Origin: Candidatus Thermodiscus eudorianus
GTDB taxonomy: Archaea; Thermoproteota; Thermoprotei_A; Sulfolobales; Acidilobaceae
NCBI GenBank assembly: GCA_015521085.1
Contig: WAOW01000005.1
Span: forward strand, 1 to 64,000
Reading direction: 5' to 3'
Length of the DNA: 64,000 nt
A program made the position numbers and the translations under genes. The notes beneath the pieces are model-generated. The model ran no database searches, had not been told where the DNA came from, and saw nothing but the letters and a program-made list of their open reading frames with translations. Shown piece after piece: positions 8,781-18,090 of the stretch (position 1 is its first letter; every line of letters starts with the position of its first letter).

Positions 8781-11228
8781 TTAGCTGGTCTCGACTATAT
8801 AGAAGCCTCCGCCTAGACTGGAGGCTCCTGCCGGAGGCTCGCCCTCGTAGACATTGATCCTAACCTTGTGCATAGCCTCAAGATCCTTGACAGCTGTGCT
8901 TAGAGAGGCTGGAACATAGAATACTACGTTGTTGACTGGCTGTACTAGTTTTAGGCCCCGGTCCCTCTTGTAGGCCCAGATAACCTTGTTAAACTCGATT
9001 ATGCCGAGAGCTAGTTTTGCCAGCTCCTCTCTCTCTTGGTCCTCGAACACCGGGGTTGGATAGCTCTGGACGTGTACACTCGCTCCATAGAGTTTCCTGA
9101 AGGCGTAGTCTGTCACGAAGGGCATTATTGGAGAGAGTGCTATTAGGCTTCTTCTAAGCATTAAGTGTAGTGCGGCCCATGCGCTCTTTTGCTCCTCTAC
9201 CGTGTAAACGCCCTCTCTGTTGTATGCCCTGTTCTTGGCTAGCTCTACGTAGTGAGCTGCGTATATGTCCCAGATGAACTCGTATGACTTCTGTGTTGGG
9301 TCGAATACATCTAAACCGGCATATGCCTCGTCGATCTCTACTAGGTACTTGTCCTGCAGGGCTATGAAGGCCTTATCCGCTAGTGTTAGCTCTGCTGACT
9401 CCGGTTCGGGGAAGGCTGATACAAACCTAGCGAGGTTCCATATCTTTGTCACGAAGTTCCTACCAGTCTTTATCTTGTTCTCGTCAAATCTATAGTCATA
9501 GCCTAGCTTAGCCGCGATAGCAGACCAGAACCTGAACGCGTCTGCTCCATACATCTCCACGACCGGGTCCGGGTCGATTACATTGCCCAGGGATTTATGC
9601 ATCGGGCGACCCTTGGGGTCCAAGCCCATACCGGTTATCCTAACCCATCTAAACGCCCTTTTACCAGTCAACTGATAGACCCTTAACAGGCTATAGTAGA
9701 GCCAGGTCCGGATTATGTCCTGGCCCTGCGGCCTCAGCGTGTTCTTGAAGGCTCTCTTGAAGAAGGCCTCGTCCCTCATCCAGCGTGTAACGTAGAGTAC
9801 GCTGATACTGGAATCAAACCACGTGTCGAACACGCGCTTCTCCCCTTCAAGGTATTCCTTCGGCGCCCCACAGCGTGGACAGGAGTCCCAGGGTGGTTCG
9901 TCTATCCACGGCCTGTAGTACTTCCCGGGTTCTGGGACTAGCTTTGCACCGCACTTTTTACAGGTCCATATGGGTATTTCTGTCGCGTAGTATCTGTCCC
10001 TTGATATGGGCCAGTCCATTGTTATACTATCTATCCAATCGTAGAGTTTTCTCCTGTGCATTTCGGGCTTGAAGTCTATGGTCCCAGCGATCTCCTTAAT
10101 TTTATCCTTATAATCTAGCTGTTTTAAGAAATACTCCTTCCTGTATATAATCTGCAGCGGCGTCTTGCAACGCCAGCAAATGGGGACTTTGTGGGTGATC
10201 CTCTCTTTCTTCACCAGAAGGCCCTTCTCCTCAAGCAGCTCTACTATCCTCTCCCTGGCTTTATCAACGGGGAGCCCTGCTATGGGACCCGCCTCTTCCC
10301 TCATAGTGCCATCCGGGTTTATCAGCCACTTGGGCTTCAAGCCCAGCTCGCTGAACAGCCTGACGTCTTCCTCGTCGCCGAAGCTACATATCATCATAAG
10401 CCCTGTTCCATAGCTTGGATCCACCGCGGGGTGCTCTATTATCTCGACCTCGTGATTGTATATGGGGGCTATCGCTTTCCTACCCTTCAGACCCTTATAC
10501 CGTTCGTCGCTCGGATTATAGGCTAGGGCGGCGCATCCAGCCAGCAATTCCGGTCTTGTCGTGGCGACGATCAAGTCCTCGCCTGTATCAGAGAGCTTAT
10601 ACTTTATATAGTACAGGAACCCCTCCTCGACCCTGTACTCCACTTCAGCCTCGGCTAGGGTGGTTCTACACCGGGGACACCAGCGCACTGGTCGAGAGTC
10701 CTCGTAGATTAGGCCTCTCTTGTACAGTTCGATGAAGGAGGCCTGGGTCAGAGTCCTGTATGTGGGGCTGTCGGTCCCGTCTCGCCAGTAGTCGAAGGAG
10801 CACCCGATCCTCCTCCAGACCTTGACGATCTCACCCTCGGCCTTGTCTAGGAACTCCTTGCAGAGTTCGAGGAACTTTTGCCTGCCTTCGGGGGTCTTAG
10901 CCATCTCATGCGCGTAGACGTTGTGGGTCTTCTCGACCTGTACCTCGACTGGTAGACCATTCCTATCGGCGTAGAACGGTACTACCACATTGTATCCCTT
11001 GAGCCTGAAGTAACGGGCTATCATGTCTATCTGGGCATAATGGGCCGTCCCCGCTACATGCCACTTTCCACTAGCATAGGGTGGAGGCGTGTCCACAACT
11101 AGGATGGGCCTCTCATCGCTTGTATCATAGGAGGGCTTGTATAGGCCCTCCTTCTCCCACTGCTCTATAAGCTCTTTCTCATATTCTACGGACCATCTCT
11201 TCTCACTTATCCTAGGTTTAAGATCCAT
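8781..11228 (-). CDS. valS: Valyl-tRNA synthetase
   Basis: An 815-residue class I synthetase that charges tRNA-Val. The ATP-binding HIGH element appears as HVAG (57-60) in a PPPYASGKWHVAG context, as in crenarchaeal enzymes. The editing domain has ATTRPELLAGCAALA. Two CxxC knuckles (CPRC near 188, CRCK and CKKC/CPRC in the middle) suggest zinc sites. The KMSKS loop is MHKSLGN near residue 540, with H in place of the usual M-S pair. ATG start. Two tRNA-Val genes occur later in this window. Confidence 0.96.
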   Translation of the reverse strand: MDLKPRISEKRWSVEYEKELIEQWEKEGLYKPSYDTSDERPILVVDTPPPYASGKWHVAGTAHYAQIDMIARYFRLKGYNVVVPFYADRNGLPVEVQVEKTHNVYAHEMAKTPEGRQKFLELCKEFLDKAEGEIVKVWRRIGCSFDYWRDGTDSPTYRTLTQASFIELYKRGLIYEDSRPVRWCPRCRTTLAEAEVEYRVEEGFLYYIKYKLSDTGEDLIVATTRPELLAGCAALAYNPSDERYKGLKGRKAIAPIYNHEVEIIEHPAVDPSYGTGLMMICSFGDEEDVRLFSELGLKPKWLINPDGTMREEAGPIAGLPVDKARERIVELLEEKGLLVKKERITHKVPICWRCKTPLQIIYRKEYFLKQLDYKDKIKEIAGTIDFKPEMHRRKLYDWIDSITMDWPISRDRYYATEIPIWTCKKCGAKLVPEPGKYYRPWIDEPPWDSCPRCGAPKEYLEGEKRVFDTWFDSSISVLYVTRWMRDEAFFKRAFKNTLRPQGQDIIRTWLYYSLLRVYQLTGKRAFRWVRITGMGLDPKGRPMHKSLGNVIDPDPVVEMYGADAFRFWSAIAAKLGYDYRFDENKIKTGRNFVTKIWNLARFVSAFPEPESAELTLADKAFIALQDKYLVEIDEAYAGLDVFDPTQKSYEFIWDIYAAHYVELAKNRAYNREGVYTVEEQKSAWAALHLMLRRSLIALSPIMPFVTDYAFRKLYGASVHVQSYPTPVFEDQEREELAKLALGIIEFNKVIWAYKRDRGLKLVQPVNNVVFYVPASLSTAVKDLEAMHKVRINVYEGEPPAGASSLGGGFYIVETS

Positions 11229-11330
11229 TATTAGGCACCCATTAGTGGACAGCGAATCGCCAGGCTCCTGTAAGACTGTTCTCCTTATTAATTAATTGCC
11301 CGGCACTCCACTAGGCCCGGAGGACTCACG

Positions 11331-11744
11331 GTGGACAGGGAATACGCCGCCGCGTACATAGTCGCTTACGCATTCGCATTTGCCATAGGACTCACTATGG
11401 GGTATGCGGCCGGGCCCTTCGGGGCCAGCGTAGTAGTAGATGTAGCTATAGTGGCATACGCAGTCCTCCTCTCAACCTATGTAGAAGCGAGGTGGATACC
11501 GCTATCACTAGCCATAGGGACCCACCTAGCAGCGATACTATCATACTACTCCCACCCGATACCACTGCCATTCCTAATACTAGAGAGGGGGAAACACGGG
11601 TACACCATGAACATAGACCTAGTACAGGCACTCATAGGATACGACCTACTCTTCGAGTACCATAAACAAGGCCAGAAAGAGGAAACACTAAAAACCCCCA
11701 CCTCCAATGACCAAGAGCAGGGGACCCCAGAGGAGCCGCCGTAG
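11331..11744 (+). CDS. Hypothetical membrane protein overlapping tRNA-Glu
   Basis: A 137-residue protein with three or four hydrophobic segments in the first 80 residues and a polar Glu/Pro/Gln-rich tail. GTG start with GGAGGACT just upstream. No family recognised. The stop codon lies inside the first bases of the tRNA-Glu gene, so the last four codons (EEPP stop) are partly tRNA sequence. The hydrophobic pattern and ribosome binding site speak for a real gene, but there is no homology evidence. Confidence 0.6.
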   Translation: MDREYAAAYIVAYAFAFAIGLTMGYAAGPFGASVVVDVAIVAYAVLLSTYVEARWIPLSLAIGTHLAAILSYYSHPIPLPFLILERGKHGYTMNIDLVQALIGYDLLFEYHKQGQKEETLKTPTSNDQEQGTPEEPP

Positions 11745-11812
11745 TATAGCCCGGCCCAGTATGCGGGCCTCTCGAGCCCGTGACCCGGGTTCAAATCCCG
11801 GCGGCGGCACCA
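11735..11812 (+). tRNA. tRNA-Glu (anticodon CTC), CCA encoded
   Basis: A 78-base cloverleaf. The acceptor stem GCCGCCG pairs with CGGCGGC, the anticodon arm is CGGGC-CTCTCGA-GCCCG giving anticodon CTC for codon GAG, and the T arm is CCGGG-TTCAAAT-CCCGG. The D stem is G-U rich. Discriminator A73 and a genomic CCA end the gene. No intron. The 5' end overlaps the last 10 bases of the membrane-protein gene, so its promoter must lie within that gene, perhaps the CTAAAAACC at 11688. Confidence 0.96.
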
Positions 11813-11843
11813 TGCGCGGGCTCGACGGGGTCCCTCTATAGAC

Positions 11844-12917
11844 TCATTGTCGATCGTCCAATAGCTTCTGGTATTGGCTCCGTTTCCTCATTGCTTCTAT
11901 GAACGCTCTCCTGAGCGCTTCCTTTAGCCTGGCTACTGTGACGGCGTCGTTGAGCTTGGCCACTGCTATGTTGCCGTGGCCTCCCTTGTCGACCACTATA
12001 CCCATGTCGTAGAGTGCTTCGATTACGGGCATCGCCTCTCCGTGGCCGGATCTAACTACGAGTAACCGGCCCCCGTCTGTTTTCTCGACCAGCAACGCCA
12101 CTGGGACGTTCACTATCTTGTAAATCGCGGAGGCTAGAGCCGAGGCGCCCCTCTTCTTCCACTTGTCTCTGGCGTCTACGAACCTCAAGTAGCCTAGGTT
12201 GACGGCGGACATGGCCAGTTGGAGAGCGGTGTCGCGTATCTCTTTGTCGGCCTGTTCCGAGAGCTCCACGCCGGCCTTCAACAGGTTTACCCGGTCGTCT
12301 ACCCGGAGTTTTATGCCTGGGTCTTCGAAGGGCAGGGGGTTGGCAACCCACTTAACGTACTTAATCCATGCCTCTCGGTTCCGGGTTTGATTTAGCATCT
12401 TCGAGATCGAAGCTGCGATCGTCACTAGTTTCTCGCTGACTTCCTCCTTGACCCACCTTCTACCTCCTTCCAGGACCGCTACGGCCGTGACGAAGTCGTT
12501 GAGCCTCTGCGTAAACCTGACACCCATCCCCTCTAGGAACCTCTTGATTATAACCGCGGAGGAGGATTTGCCCACGACCCCGAAGACACCATACTTCTCC
12601 TCTAGTTCGGCCAGGTTTGTCAGCGTGCTTGAGTGGTGGTCGAAGTAGTATATCTTGGCGCCGCACCTTTCCTTTAACGCCTTAAGCGCCGCGTCTACCT
12701 CGGGCGTGTAGGGTATATCGACTATAACGACTACCTCCCAGCACCTATCCCCAATCTCGTCAACGATACTCCTCGGGCCCGCCGGTATGAGGCATACCTT
12801 CTCCCTTGAATCTATGGGAAACACGCCCCTCTTCTCCTGGGCATAGTATATGAGCGCGGCTCCAACGACGCCGTCAGCATCCCAGTCGGCTATAACCGCT
12901 ACTCTACAATCCTCCAT
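11844..12917 (-). CDS. DHH family phosphoesterase
   Basis: A 357-residue RecJ/DHH superfamily protein. Motif I is DWDADG (11-16), motif II is in VVIVDIP, and motif III is DHHSS (93-97). A C-terminal DHHA1-like part contains DKGGHGNIAVAKL, the glycine-histidine element that binds the substrate end. Archaeal members include nanoRNases, cyclic dinucleotide hydrolases and the GINS-associated GAN nuclease or Cdc45-like proteins; the intact metal motifs suggest an active enzyme, but the substrate is open. ATG start. Confidence 0.88.
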   Translation of the reverse strand: MEDCRVAVIADWDADGVVGAALIYYAQEKRGVFPIDSREKVCLIPAGPRSIVDEIGDRCWEVVVIVDIPYTPEVDAALKALKERCGAKIYYFDHHSSTLTNLAELEEKYGVFGVVGKSSSAVIIKRFLEGMGVRFTQRLNDFVTAVAVLEGGRRWVKEEVSEKLVTIAASISKMLNQTRNREAWIKYVKWVANPLPFEDPGIKLRVDDRVNLLKAGVELSEQADKEIRDTALQLAMSAVNLGYLRFVDARDKWKKRGASALASAIYKIVNVPVALLVEKTDGGRLLVVRSGHGEAMPVIEALYDMGIVVDKGGHGNIAVAKLNDAVTVARLKEALRRAFIEAMRKRSQYQKLLDDRQ

Positions 12918-12971
12918 TAACCGTCCTCCCTATCCACATCCTCGTCTCTAAAAGCGGATTAATATTATTCG

Positions 12972-15863
12972 TCAACCGCTCCTTTCAATCCTCCTTCTCG
13001 TACTCCAATACTGCCGGTTAGCAGCGTATTCCTCCATGGCCCTCAAGAGGTCCTCGTAGAAGAACCGCTCGCCCTTATTCACGAGATCCGATAGAAGCCT
13101 CTTCGCCCGAGCCGGGCCAACACCATAGGTCATTAGAGCCTCTACCACATACCTGCCCAGGCCTTGGCCAGCGTAGTTAAGGTATAGCGACGCCCTCTCA
13201 CGGACCTCCTTGACGAGTTTCCTCTCCTCGCCCCGTATCTTAGAGCCACTCCTCATTTTCTCATAGGCTTGAAGCATTCTCTCGCCGTACTCGGTAGCTG
13301 GTAGAGGCGCTATTGCGAGGGACCCGCAGTAGGGGCACCTGGGCTTACGCCACGCCTCTGACGCCGTTATCCTCCTCGCCCTCCCACATGAGAGGCATAG
13401 CATTATGACGCTTCTCCTGGACAGGCTCTTCTTGATCGACTCGATTATCTTGTCCATAGCCAGCCTCGAAACCTTAACGGCGACGTCTCTCTTGATATAG
13501 GGGTTGTCCAGGACCTCCCTTGCGAGTGGCGAGGGCTCCCCTCCCGTATCCACGCATCTAACCTCTCTCAGGTTATCCAGGTAGTCATTTAACGCGCGTA
13601 CATCTGCTTTCTCCTGCATAATCTCCCTGATGGTCTCTACCTCAACAACGCTCCCCCTGAGGTTGTCGGATAGGCGCCTGGCGAAATCCAGTGGAAGCCT
13701 CTTATCAGGGTCAACGACGCCCATTCTCTTAGCGACGCGGATGAAGCGGATCAAGTACGTGCGAGACCTCCTGACGGCGTCCTGGAGGAGGACCAGCCTC
13801 TCGGCGTCGTCCATCTCTCTGGCTTTGAGCAGGGCATTCTCTACGAGATGACATGGAACGCCTACTGGCGAGCGGAATACTATGGCGTAGGGAATGTAGT
13901 CGAACTCTACCCTCACATGACTCTCCAGTAGCTTAGATAGTAGGAGGGCCAGCGCTAGGTTTCCATTGCTGCCGAGGCAAGAATACAATATGGTGATGCC
14001 ACCAGTAGACTCTAGAATACCATTATAGGGGTGCAACAGATGCTCTCCGAAGGACCTGGCAGACTCCCTGAGTACCTTTACAACCTTCTCCGCCCACTCT
14101 ACAGGTATCTTCCTGTAGGCAAGCATTCTACGACAGTCCTCGGGGTCGTGCTGGCACAGCGAGAGTATGGAGCAGACTTCCCTCGCGATTCTGTAGCTCA
14201 CAGGTATGATCTCGCCCTCCCATGAGGGGATCAGCGCATCCTCCGATACCAGAGGGACTGCCTCAATTTTACCCTTCTCGTAGTCTATTGATACCGCCTC
14301 CCAGATCCTACCGCCTAGGACAAAGCGGAATCTACCGGTGTCGCGTTGTTTTAGGAGCTGTGACTCTACGAATTTCTCGCTGACGTCTCCCACCCTGGAG
14401 CCGGTTACCATATCGTATACGTGGAATGATAGCTCGTCTGGTATCATTGATACCCTGTAAAAGTATGAGAGCGTCCTTCTACCAAGCCTCACGCTGCCGC
14501 CCTCGGGGTTATAGCGTGTTATATTAACGTTGTCGAGGTGAACCAGTATAGAGTCTATCTCGTCGTCGCTTAACCCGTTCAGGGAACCAGAGCCCCGGAA
14601 AACCCCTCTTATCAAGTCGACGGCCAGCGATCTCTCCTCTATGGTCAGCGCCGCGATCTGGTGAGAGGCCACATCGTAGGAGTTGCGAGGCAAGCTTAGA
14701 TCCTCTAGGTGGCCCTTCTCCGTCCTAACAGCTATCACGCCCGACTCAAGGATCTCGAATATATTAGAGGATGTAACTATCACCCCCCTGCTCACTTCAA
14801 ACAGGCTATGACCTGCTCGCCCGGCTCTCTGAGTCATAGCAATTACCTGCCGGGGCGACATGAATTGCACTACCAGGTCTACTAGACCTATATCAATACC
14901 CAGCTCCATGCTTGATGTAGAGACCAGTATCTTGACCTCGCCTTTTCTGAAACCTCGTTCCACTTCTTCCCGGATACTACGCGATAGGCTCCCGTGGTGT
15001 ACCTCGACTCTATAGCCAATCCCCTTCTTCTTGAGATACCCGGCTAGGCTACTGGCCAACTTCTCGGCGGTACCCCTAGTGTTGGTGAAGACTAGGACAG
15101 AACCGTCAACACTACTAGCTAAATCGGCTATCTTCGCTACGGCTCTCTCCCAGTACCTGTCCCCGTCAACTATAGCGACCTTGATCTCGTATTTCTTCGT
15201 GGAGTAGTCCTCCACTATCGAAAGCCTCCTATCAAAGGCTAGCATATCGGCCGCCTCTGAGACGGACCTCCTCGACAGTGTAGCCGACAAGCCGATGCGC
15301 TGTATCCTCCTCTTGGAGATTCTCTGTAACCGCTCAAGAACTACTGAGAGCTCGGCCCCCCTTTTGCTATCTATGAGCTCGTGTACCTCATCCACTATAA
15401 CCCACTCGACATTACCCCATATCCTCTCCCTATGAGCCGTGGTCAGCATTAGGTTTAGCGACTCCGGCGTTGTCACAACTATAGGTGATGGCTTAGCTAT
15501 GAACCTCCTCCTATCGGACTGGACGGTGTCCCCGTGCCTGAGGAATACGCTTAGCCCAACCGCCTCGGCTATCCTGGCTATTCGAAGCGCTACATCGCGG
15601 TTGAGCGCCCTGAGCGGCGTTATATAGACTACCCTAGCCCCCTTAAGCTTGACGCCATTATCGAGCTTGTCCAAGAGCATTGAAAGAACTGGGAAGAGCG
15701 CTGCCTCGGTCTTCCCGCTCCCCGTGGGAGCTGTTATGAGTGTGTGGCTACCGGTTAGGACAACCGGTATAGCCTTGGCTTGGATTGGGAGGGGACTTGT
15801 GTATCCCAGCCTCTCAATCGCCTTCCTCAGCGACGGGTTGAGCAGGTCGAACACGTTAGCCAT
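12972..15863 (-). CDS. Lhr-type superfamily 2 DEAD/DEVH helicase
   Basis: A large ATP-dependent helicase. Walker A is APTGSGKT (45-52 from the chosen start), the Walker B box is DEVH, motif III is SATL, and motif VI is QRAGRAGH. A four-cysteine zinc ribbon (CLSCGRARR then CPYCGS) and a helix-hairpin-helix-like YGVGPARAKRLL segment lie near the C-terminus. Lhr helicases unwind 3'-tailed duplexes and act in repair. An in-frame GTG at 15956 would add 31 residues, but the ATG at 15863 sits directly before the conserved VFDLLNPSLRKAI start. Divergent from the next gene. Confidence 0.9.
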   Translation of the reverse strand: MANVFDLLNPSLRKAIERLGYTSPLPIQAKAIPVVLTGSHTLITAPTGSGKTEAALFPVLSMLLDKLDNGVKLKGARVVYITPLRALNRDVALRIARIAEAVGLSVFLRHGDTVQSDRRRFIAKPSPIVVTTPESLNLMLTTAHRERIWGNVEWVIVDEVHELIDSKRGAELSVVLERLQRISKRRIQRIGLSATLSRRSVSEAADMLAFDRRLSIVEDYSTKKYEIKVAIVDGDRYWERAVAKIADLASSVDGSVLVFTNTRGTAEKLASSLAGYLKKKGIGYRVEVHHGSLSRSIREEVERGFRKGEVKILVSTSSMELGIDIGLVDLVVQFMSPRQVIAMTQRAGRAGHSLFEVSRGVIVTSSNIFEILESGVIAVRTEKGHLEDLSLPRNSYDVASHQIAALTIEERSLAVDLIRGVFRGSGSLNGLSDDEIDSILVHLDNVNITRYNPEGGSVRLGRRTLSYFYRVSMIPDELSFHVYDMVTGSRVGDVSEKFVESQLLKQRDTGRFRFVLGGRIWEAVSIDYEKGKIEAVPLVSEDALIPSWEGEIIPVSYRIAREVCSILSLCQHDPEDCRRMLAYRKIPVEWAEKVVKVLRESARSFGEHLLHPYNGILESTGGITILYSCLGSNGNLALALLLSKLLESHVRVEFDYIPYAIVFRSPVGVPCHLVENALLKAREMDDAERLVLLQDAVRRSRTYLIRFIRVAKRMGVVDPDKRLPLDFARRLSDNLRGSVVEVETIREIMQEKADVRALNDYLDNLREVRCVDTGGEPSPLAREVLDNPYIKRDVAVKVSRLAMDKIIESIKKSLSRRSVIMLCLSCGRARRITASEAWRKPRCPYCGSLAIAPLPATEYGERMLQAYEKMRSGSKIRGEERKLVKEVRERASLYLNYAGQGLGRYVVEALMTYGVGPARAKRLLSDLVNKGERFFYEDLLRAMEEYAANRQYWSTRRRIERSG

Positions 15864-15971
15864 GCCTGTTATCCACTCGCTTTCTATGCCACCAGGGCCT
15901 CTGGTTTCAGGGAGTCCTAGGTAAAGATATACCCTAGACCCGGGCCTAATAGCCACTGGCTATAGGCCTTG

Positions 15972-17276
15972 ATGCCTAGGAGGTGCAGCCCGGTAGGCAA
16001 AATCTTAGCCCCCCTAGCCCTACTCCTAGTAATCCACAACCTCGACAAGACCGATCTGTTCCAGGGAGGCGCCCTGCTCGGAGCCTTCATGTATAGGGCG
16101 CTGGTACCGCTAATCTCTATGCTAGCCTCGGTGGGCTTGGGCATATACAGTAAAAGCCCCCTTATAGGCCTTTTATCGCTAATCTACCTAAAGCCACAGA
16201 TGGCAGAAGGACTAATACAATACCAGTGGTACATTCTGTCCATCCTAGGTCTAGGCATGATACTTGTCATAGCGTATCTACGTGGCCCCTGGGATAGTGC
16301 TCTGGAGGCGTTTACGATAGGTAAAAGGTACTATATGACCCCAGTGCTGGCGTCCATAACCTCGGCCCTGATACTAGCGAGACTTGGGATGGTGAAACCA
16401 GGTGCTGACTATTGGCCCTTCGTGCTAGGCGGGGGACTCCTATTATCTAGGATAGCAGTAAATCCCCTCATAGCGATAGCTGGTGGAGCCGTTGCCTCGC
16501 TAGGCGTGTTTGGGGTCATAGCGATAAGCCTCTACGCCTCCTTTACCCCCGTACCGCCACTGTATTGCCGTGGATTAAGGGTTGGAAGGCTTGTAGGCTA
16601 TGAAATAGAGACTAGCACAACGAGAATAGTCGCGGGCAGTGCCTTTAAGCGCTGGAGGGCTAGGGGGATTGCGTGCTCCCATGATGGCGACGCAGTCCTA
16701 GCCATGGGGTGGAAGTCTATATTGTGGATTTACAGTAGCAAACCCCTCAAACTTGCTCAATGGGTGGCCAAAGCCAACAGAAACGGCAAGCGGATCGTGG
16801 CAATAGACTTGGACAAGCCTGGTGAAACCGACGACGTTTACAGCCTGCTCAAATACGTGGAAGAATCTGGCCGTGACGTTAATCTATCGCTTGGAGCTAT
16901 CGACGCTGCTTCTAGAGAGGGCATCTTGCTTGCTCTTCCCGAGTCCATAAAGGACGACGATCTAGTAGTAATCTCGTCGTGCATCGAGAGCCCTCGCAGC
17001 CTACAGAAATACCTGTCTGAGATCTCGAAGAAAACCCTAGTAATAGCATCGTTCTGTAAGCCCGAGTCAGACCTGCTAGCACCGGCGAGAGGGCCCGAGG
17101 GATCGGGAGTCATACTAGGCCCGCTCGGGGACCCGCTGCTAACCGCCACAGTACTTGGGAGGTTATTCCCCGACACCTGGAGGCCGCTGAGCGGGCTTAT
17201 AGAGATGAGCCACCGGACTGCGCTGGCATACGCGTATTGCAGCGGGGGCTGGGCTTTAGTGGAAGTAGGTGTTTAA
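15972..17276 (+). CDS. Polytopic membrane protein with unknown soluble C-terminal domain
   Basis: About 434 residues. The first 200 hold six or seven hydrophobic segments; the rest is soluble with alternating strands and helices (RIVAIDLDKPGETDD, DDLVVISSCIES, KTLVIASFCKPESD) that look Rossmann-like. The layout recalls membrane-anchored HerA/FtsK-type proteins, but no P-loop is seen, so no ATPase activity is claimed. The gene starts at ATG directly after a TTG three bases earlier; the divergent helicase gene begins nearby. Confidence 0.65.
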   Translation: MPRRCSPVGKILAPLALLLVIHNLDKTDLFQGGALLGAFMYRALVPLISMLASVGLGIYSKSPLIGLLSLIYLKPQMAEGLIQYQWYILSILGLGMILVIAYLRGPWDSALEAFTIGKRYYMTPVLASITSALILARLGMVKPGADYWPFVLGGGLLLSRIAVNPLIAIAGGAVASLGVFGVIAISLYASFTPVPPLYCRGLRVGRLVGYEIETSTTRIVAGSAFKRWRARGIACSHDGDAVLAMGWKSILWIYSSKPLKLAQWVAKANRNGKRIVAIDLDKPGETDDVYSLLKYVEESGRDVNLSLGAIDAASREGILLALPESIKDDDLVVISSCIESPRSLQKYLSEISKKTLVIASFCKPESDLLAPARGPEGSGVILGPLGDPLLTATVLGRLFPDTWRPLSGLIEMSHRTALAYAYCSGGWALVEVGV

Positions 17277-17309
17277 TACGCCTTGACAATCGCTATTGGG
17301 TTATGATGG

Positions 17310-17621
17310 GTGCGGCGCGTGTCCGAGGAAGACATGGAAGTCGAAGTAGCTACATATGCTGTCACTAACCCGGAGCTACTGGAAGCAATGATCGAGATCT
17401 CAGAGCTCTTAGAGAAGGTCGCTAGGGGCGAGCTAACGGTTCAGGAAGCCCGCGCTATATACGCCGAGTCGATACTGCCAAGGTTTAAGGAACTGGAGGA
17501 GAAATACAAGCCCAAAGAGAAGAAAAAGAAGGAGGCCAAAAAGAAGACCAGTAAAAAGAGCAGGAAGAAGGAGAGCAAAAAGAAGACCAGTAAGGCGGAG
17601 GCCAAGGCCAAAAAGAAGTGA
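17310..17621 (+). CDS. rpo13: Probable RNA polymerase subunit Rpo13
   Basis: A 103-residue protein: an acidic N-terminal stretch (EEDMEVEVA), a helix-turn-helix-sized core (LLEAMIEISELLEKVARGEL-TVQEARAIY), and a tail of about 45 residues that is almost only Lys, Ala, Ser, Glu. This layout, with the pattern 'LL..ARGELTVQEA' followed by a lysine-rich tail, matches Rpo13 of Sulfolobus, a crenarchaeal subunit that contacts DNA in the polymerase clamp. The assignment rests on remembered motif and composition. GTG start; another GTG three codons later is possible. It ends directly next to a convergent gene with no spacer. Confidence 0.65.
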   Translation: MRRVSEEDMEVEVATYAVTNPELLEAMIEISELLEKVARGELTVQEARAIYAESILPRFKELEEKYKPKEKKKKEAKKKTSKKSRKKESKKKTSKAEAKAKKK

Positions 17622-18011
17622 CTAGGCTAGCTTATACTGTTTTACCTCTACCTTGTAGCCTAGCTCCTCCAGCGCCCCGACAATGACGTCCAGGGGGACC
17701 CTCCTGTCGAAAGACAATACCACTATCCTCTTATCCCCCTCCCTGACGAGCTTGATCTTGTCGACTATAACCCTCCCAAGTATCATGTCGTTCATGGATT
17801 TCGACGGCACTAGGTAATCCTTGAACTTCTTCTTCTGTGTTTCATAGAATACGTCAAAGTTCCTCAGCATCCTATAGGCCTCGTTTACATCGCTTGATTC
17901 AAAGCCTAGCCTATCGACCACCAGGGAGATAAGTTTTTCAGCCTCCTCCAGAGGGACCCTAACATTCTTGTATTTACCCATGTCTACCTCGACTACTATA
18001 TTCCCGGGCAA
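17622..18011 (-). CDS. Hypothetical protein, alpha-beta, 129 residues
   Basis: Not recognised. The protein has a short N-terminal beta part (IVVEVDMGKYKNVRV), a helical middle with many charged residues (FYETQKKKFKDYLV), and a C-terminal strand-helix-strand unit (KRIVVLSFDRRVPLDVIVGALEELGYKVEV) that resembles a ferredoxin-like half fold. TTG start; an ATG ten codons in is possible. Its promoter region is shared with the divergent PCNA gene, and it abuts the Rpo13 gene stop-to-stop. Confidence 0.65.
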   Translation of the reverse strand: MPGNIVVEVDMGKYKNVRVPLEEAEKLISLVVDRLGFESSDVNEAYRMLRNFDVFYETQKKKFKDYLVPSKSMNDMILGRVIVDKIKLVREGDKRIVVLSFDRRVPLDVIVGALEELGYKVEVKQYKLA

Positions 18012-18046
18012 TCCGTTACACCAAGCTTCCTTAGAGAGGCCCCGGG

Positions 18047-18053
18047 TTTATTA
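18047..18053 (+). promoter_or_regulatory. TATA box of the PCNA gene
   Basis: TTTATTA lies 44 bases before the TTG at 18091. A start of transcription near 18076 would leave a short leader with the purine-rich GAGGGGTAGAGGA site, which supports the chosen PCNA start over the longer open frame beginning at 17968. Confidence 0.5.
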
Positions 18054-18090
18054 CTCTAAAAGGCGGCAATACATAACGAGGGGTAGAGGA

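Noticed and set aside
17968-18090. N-terminal extension of PCNA to 17968
   Set aside because: The extra 41 residues are not PCNA-like, overlap the divergent gene's start, and lie upstream of the likely TATA box.
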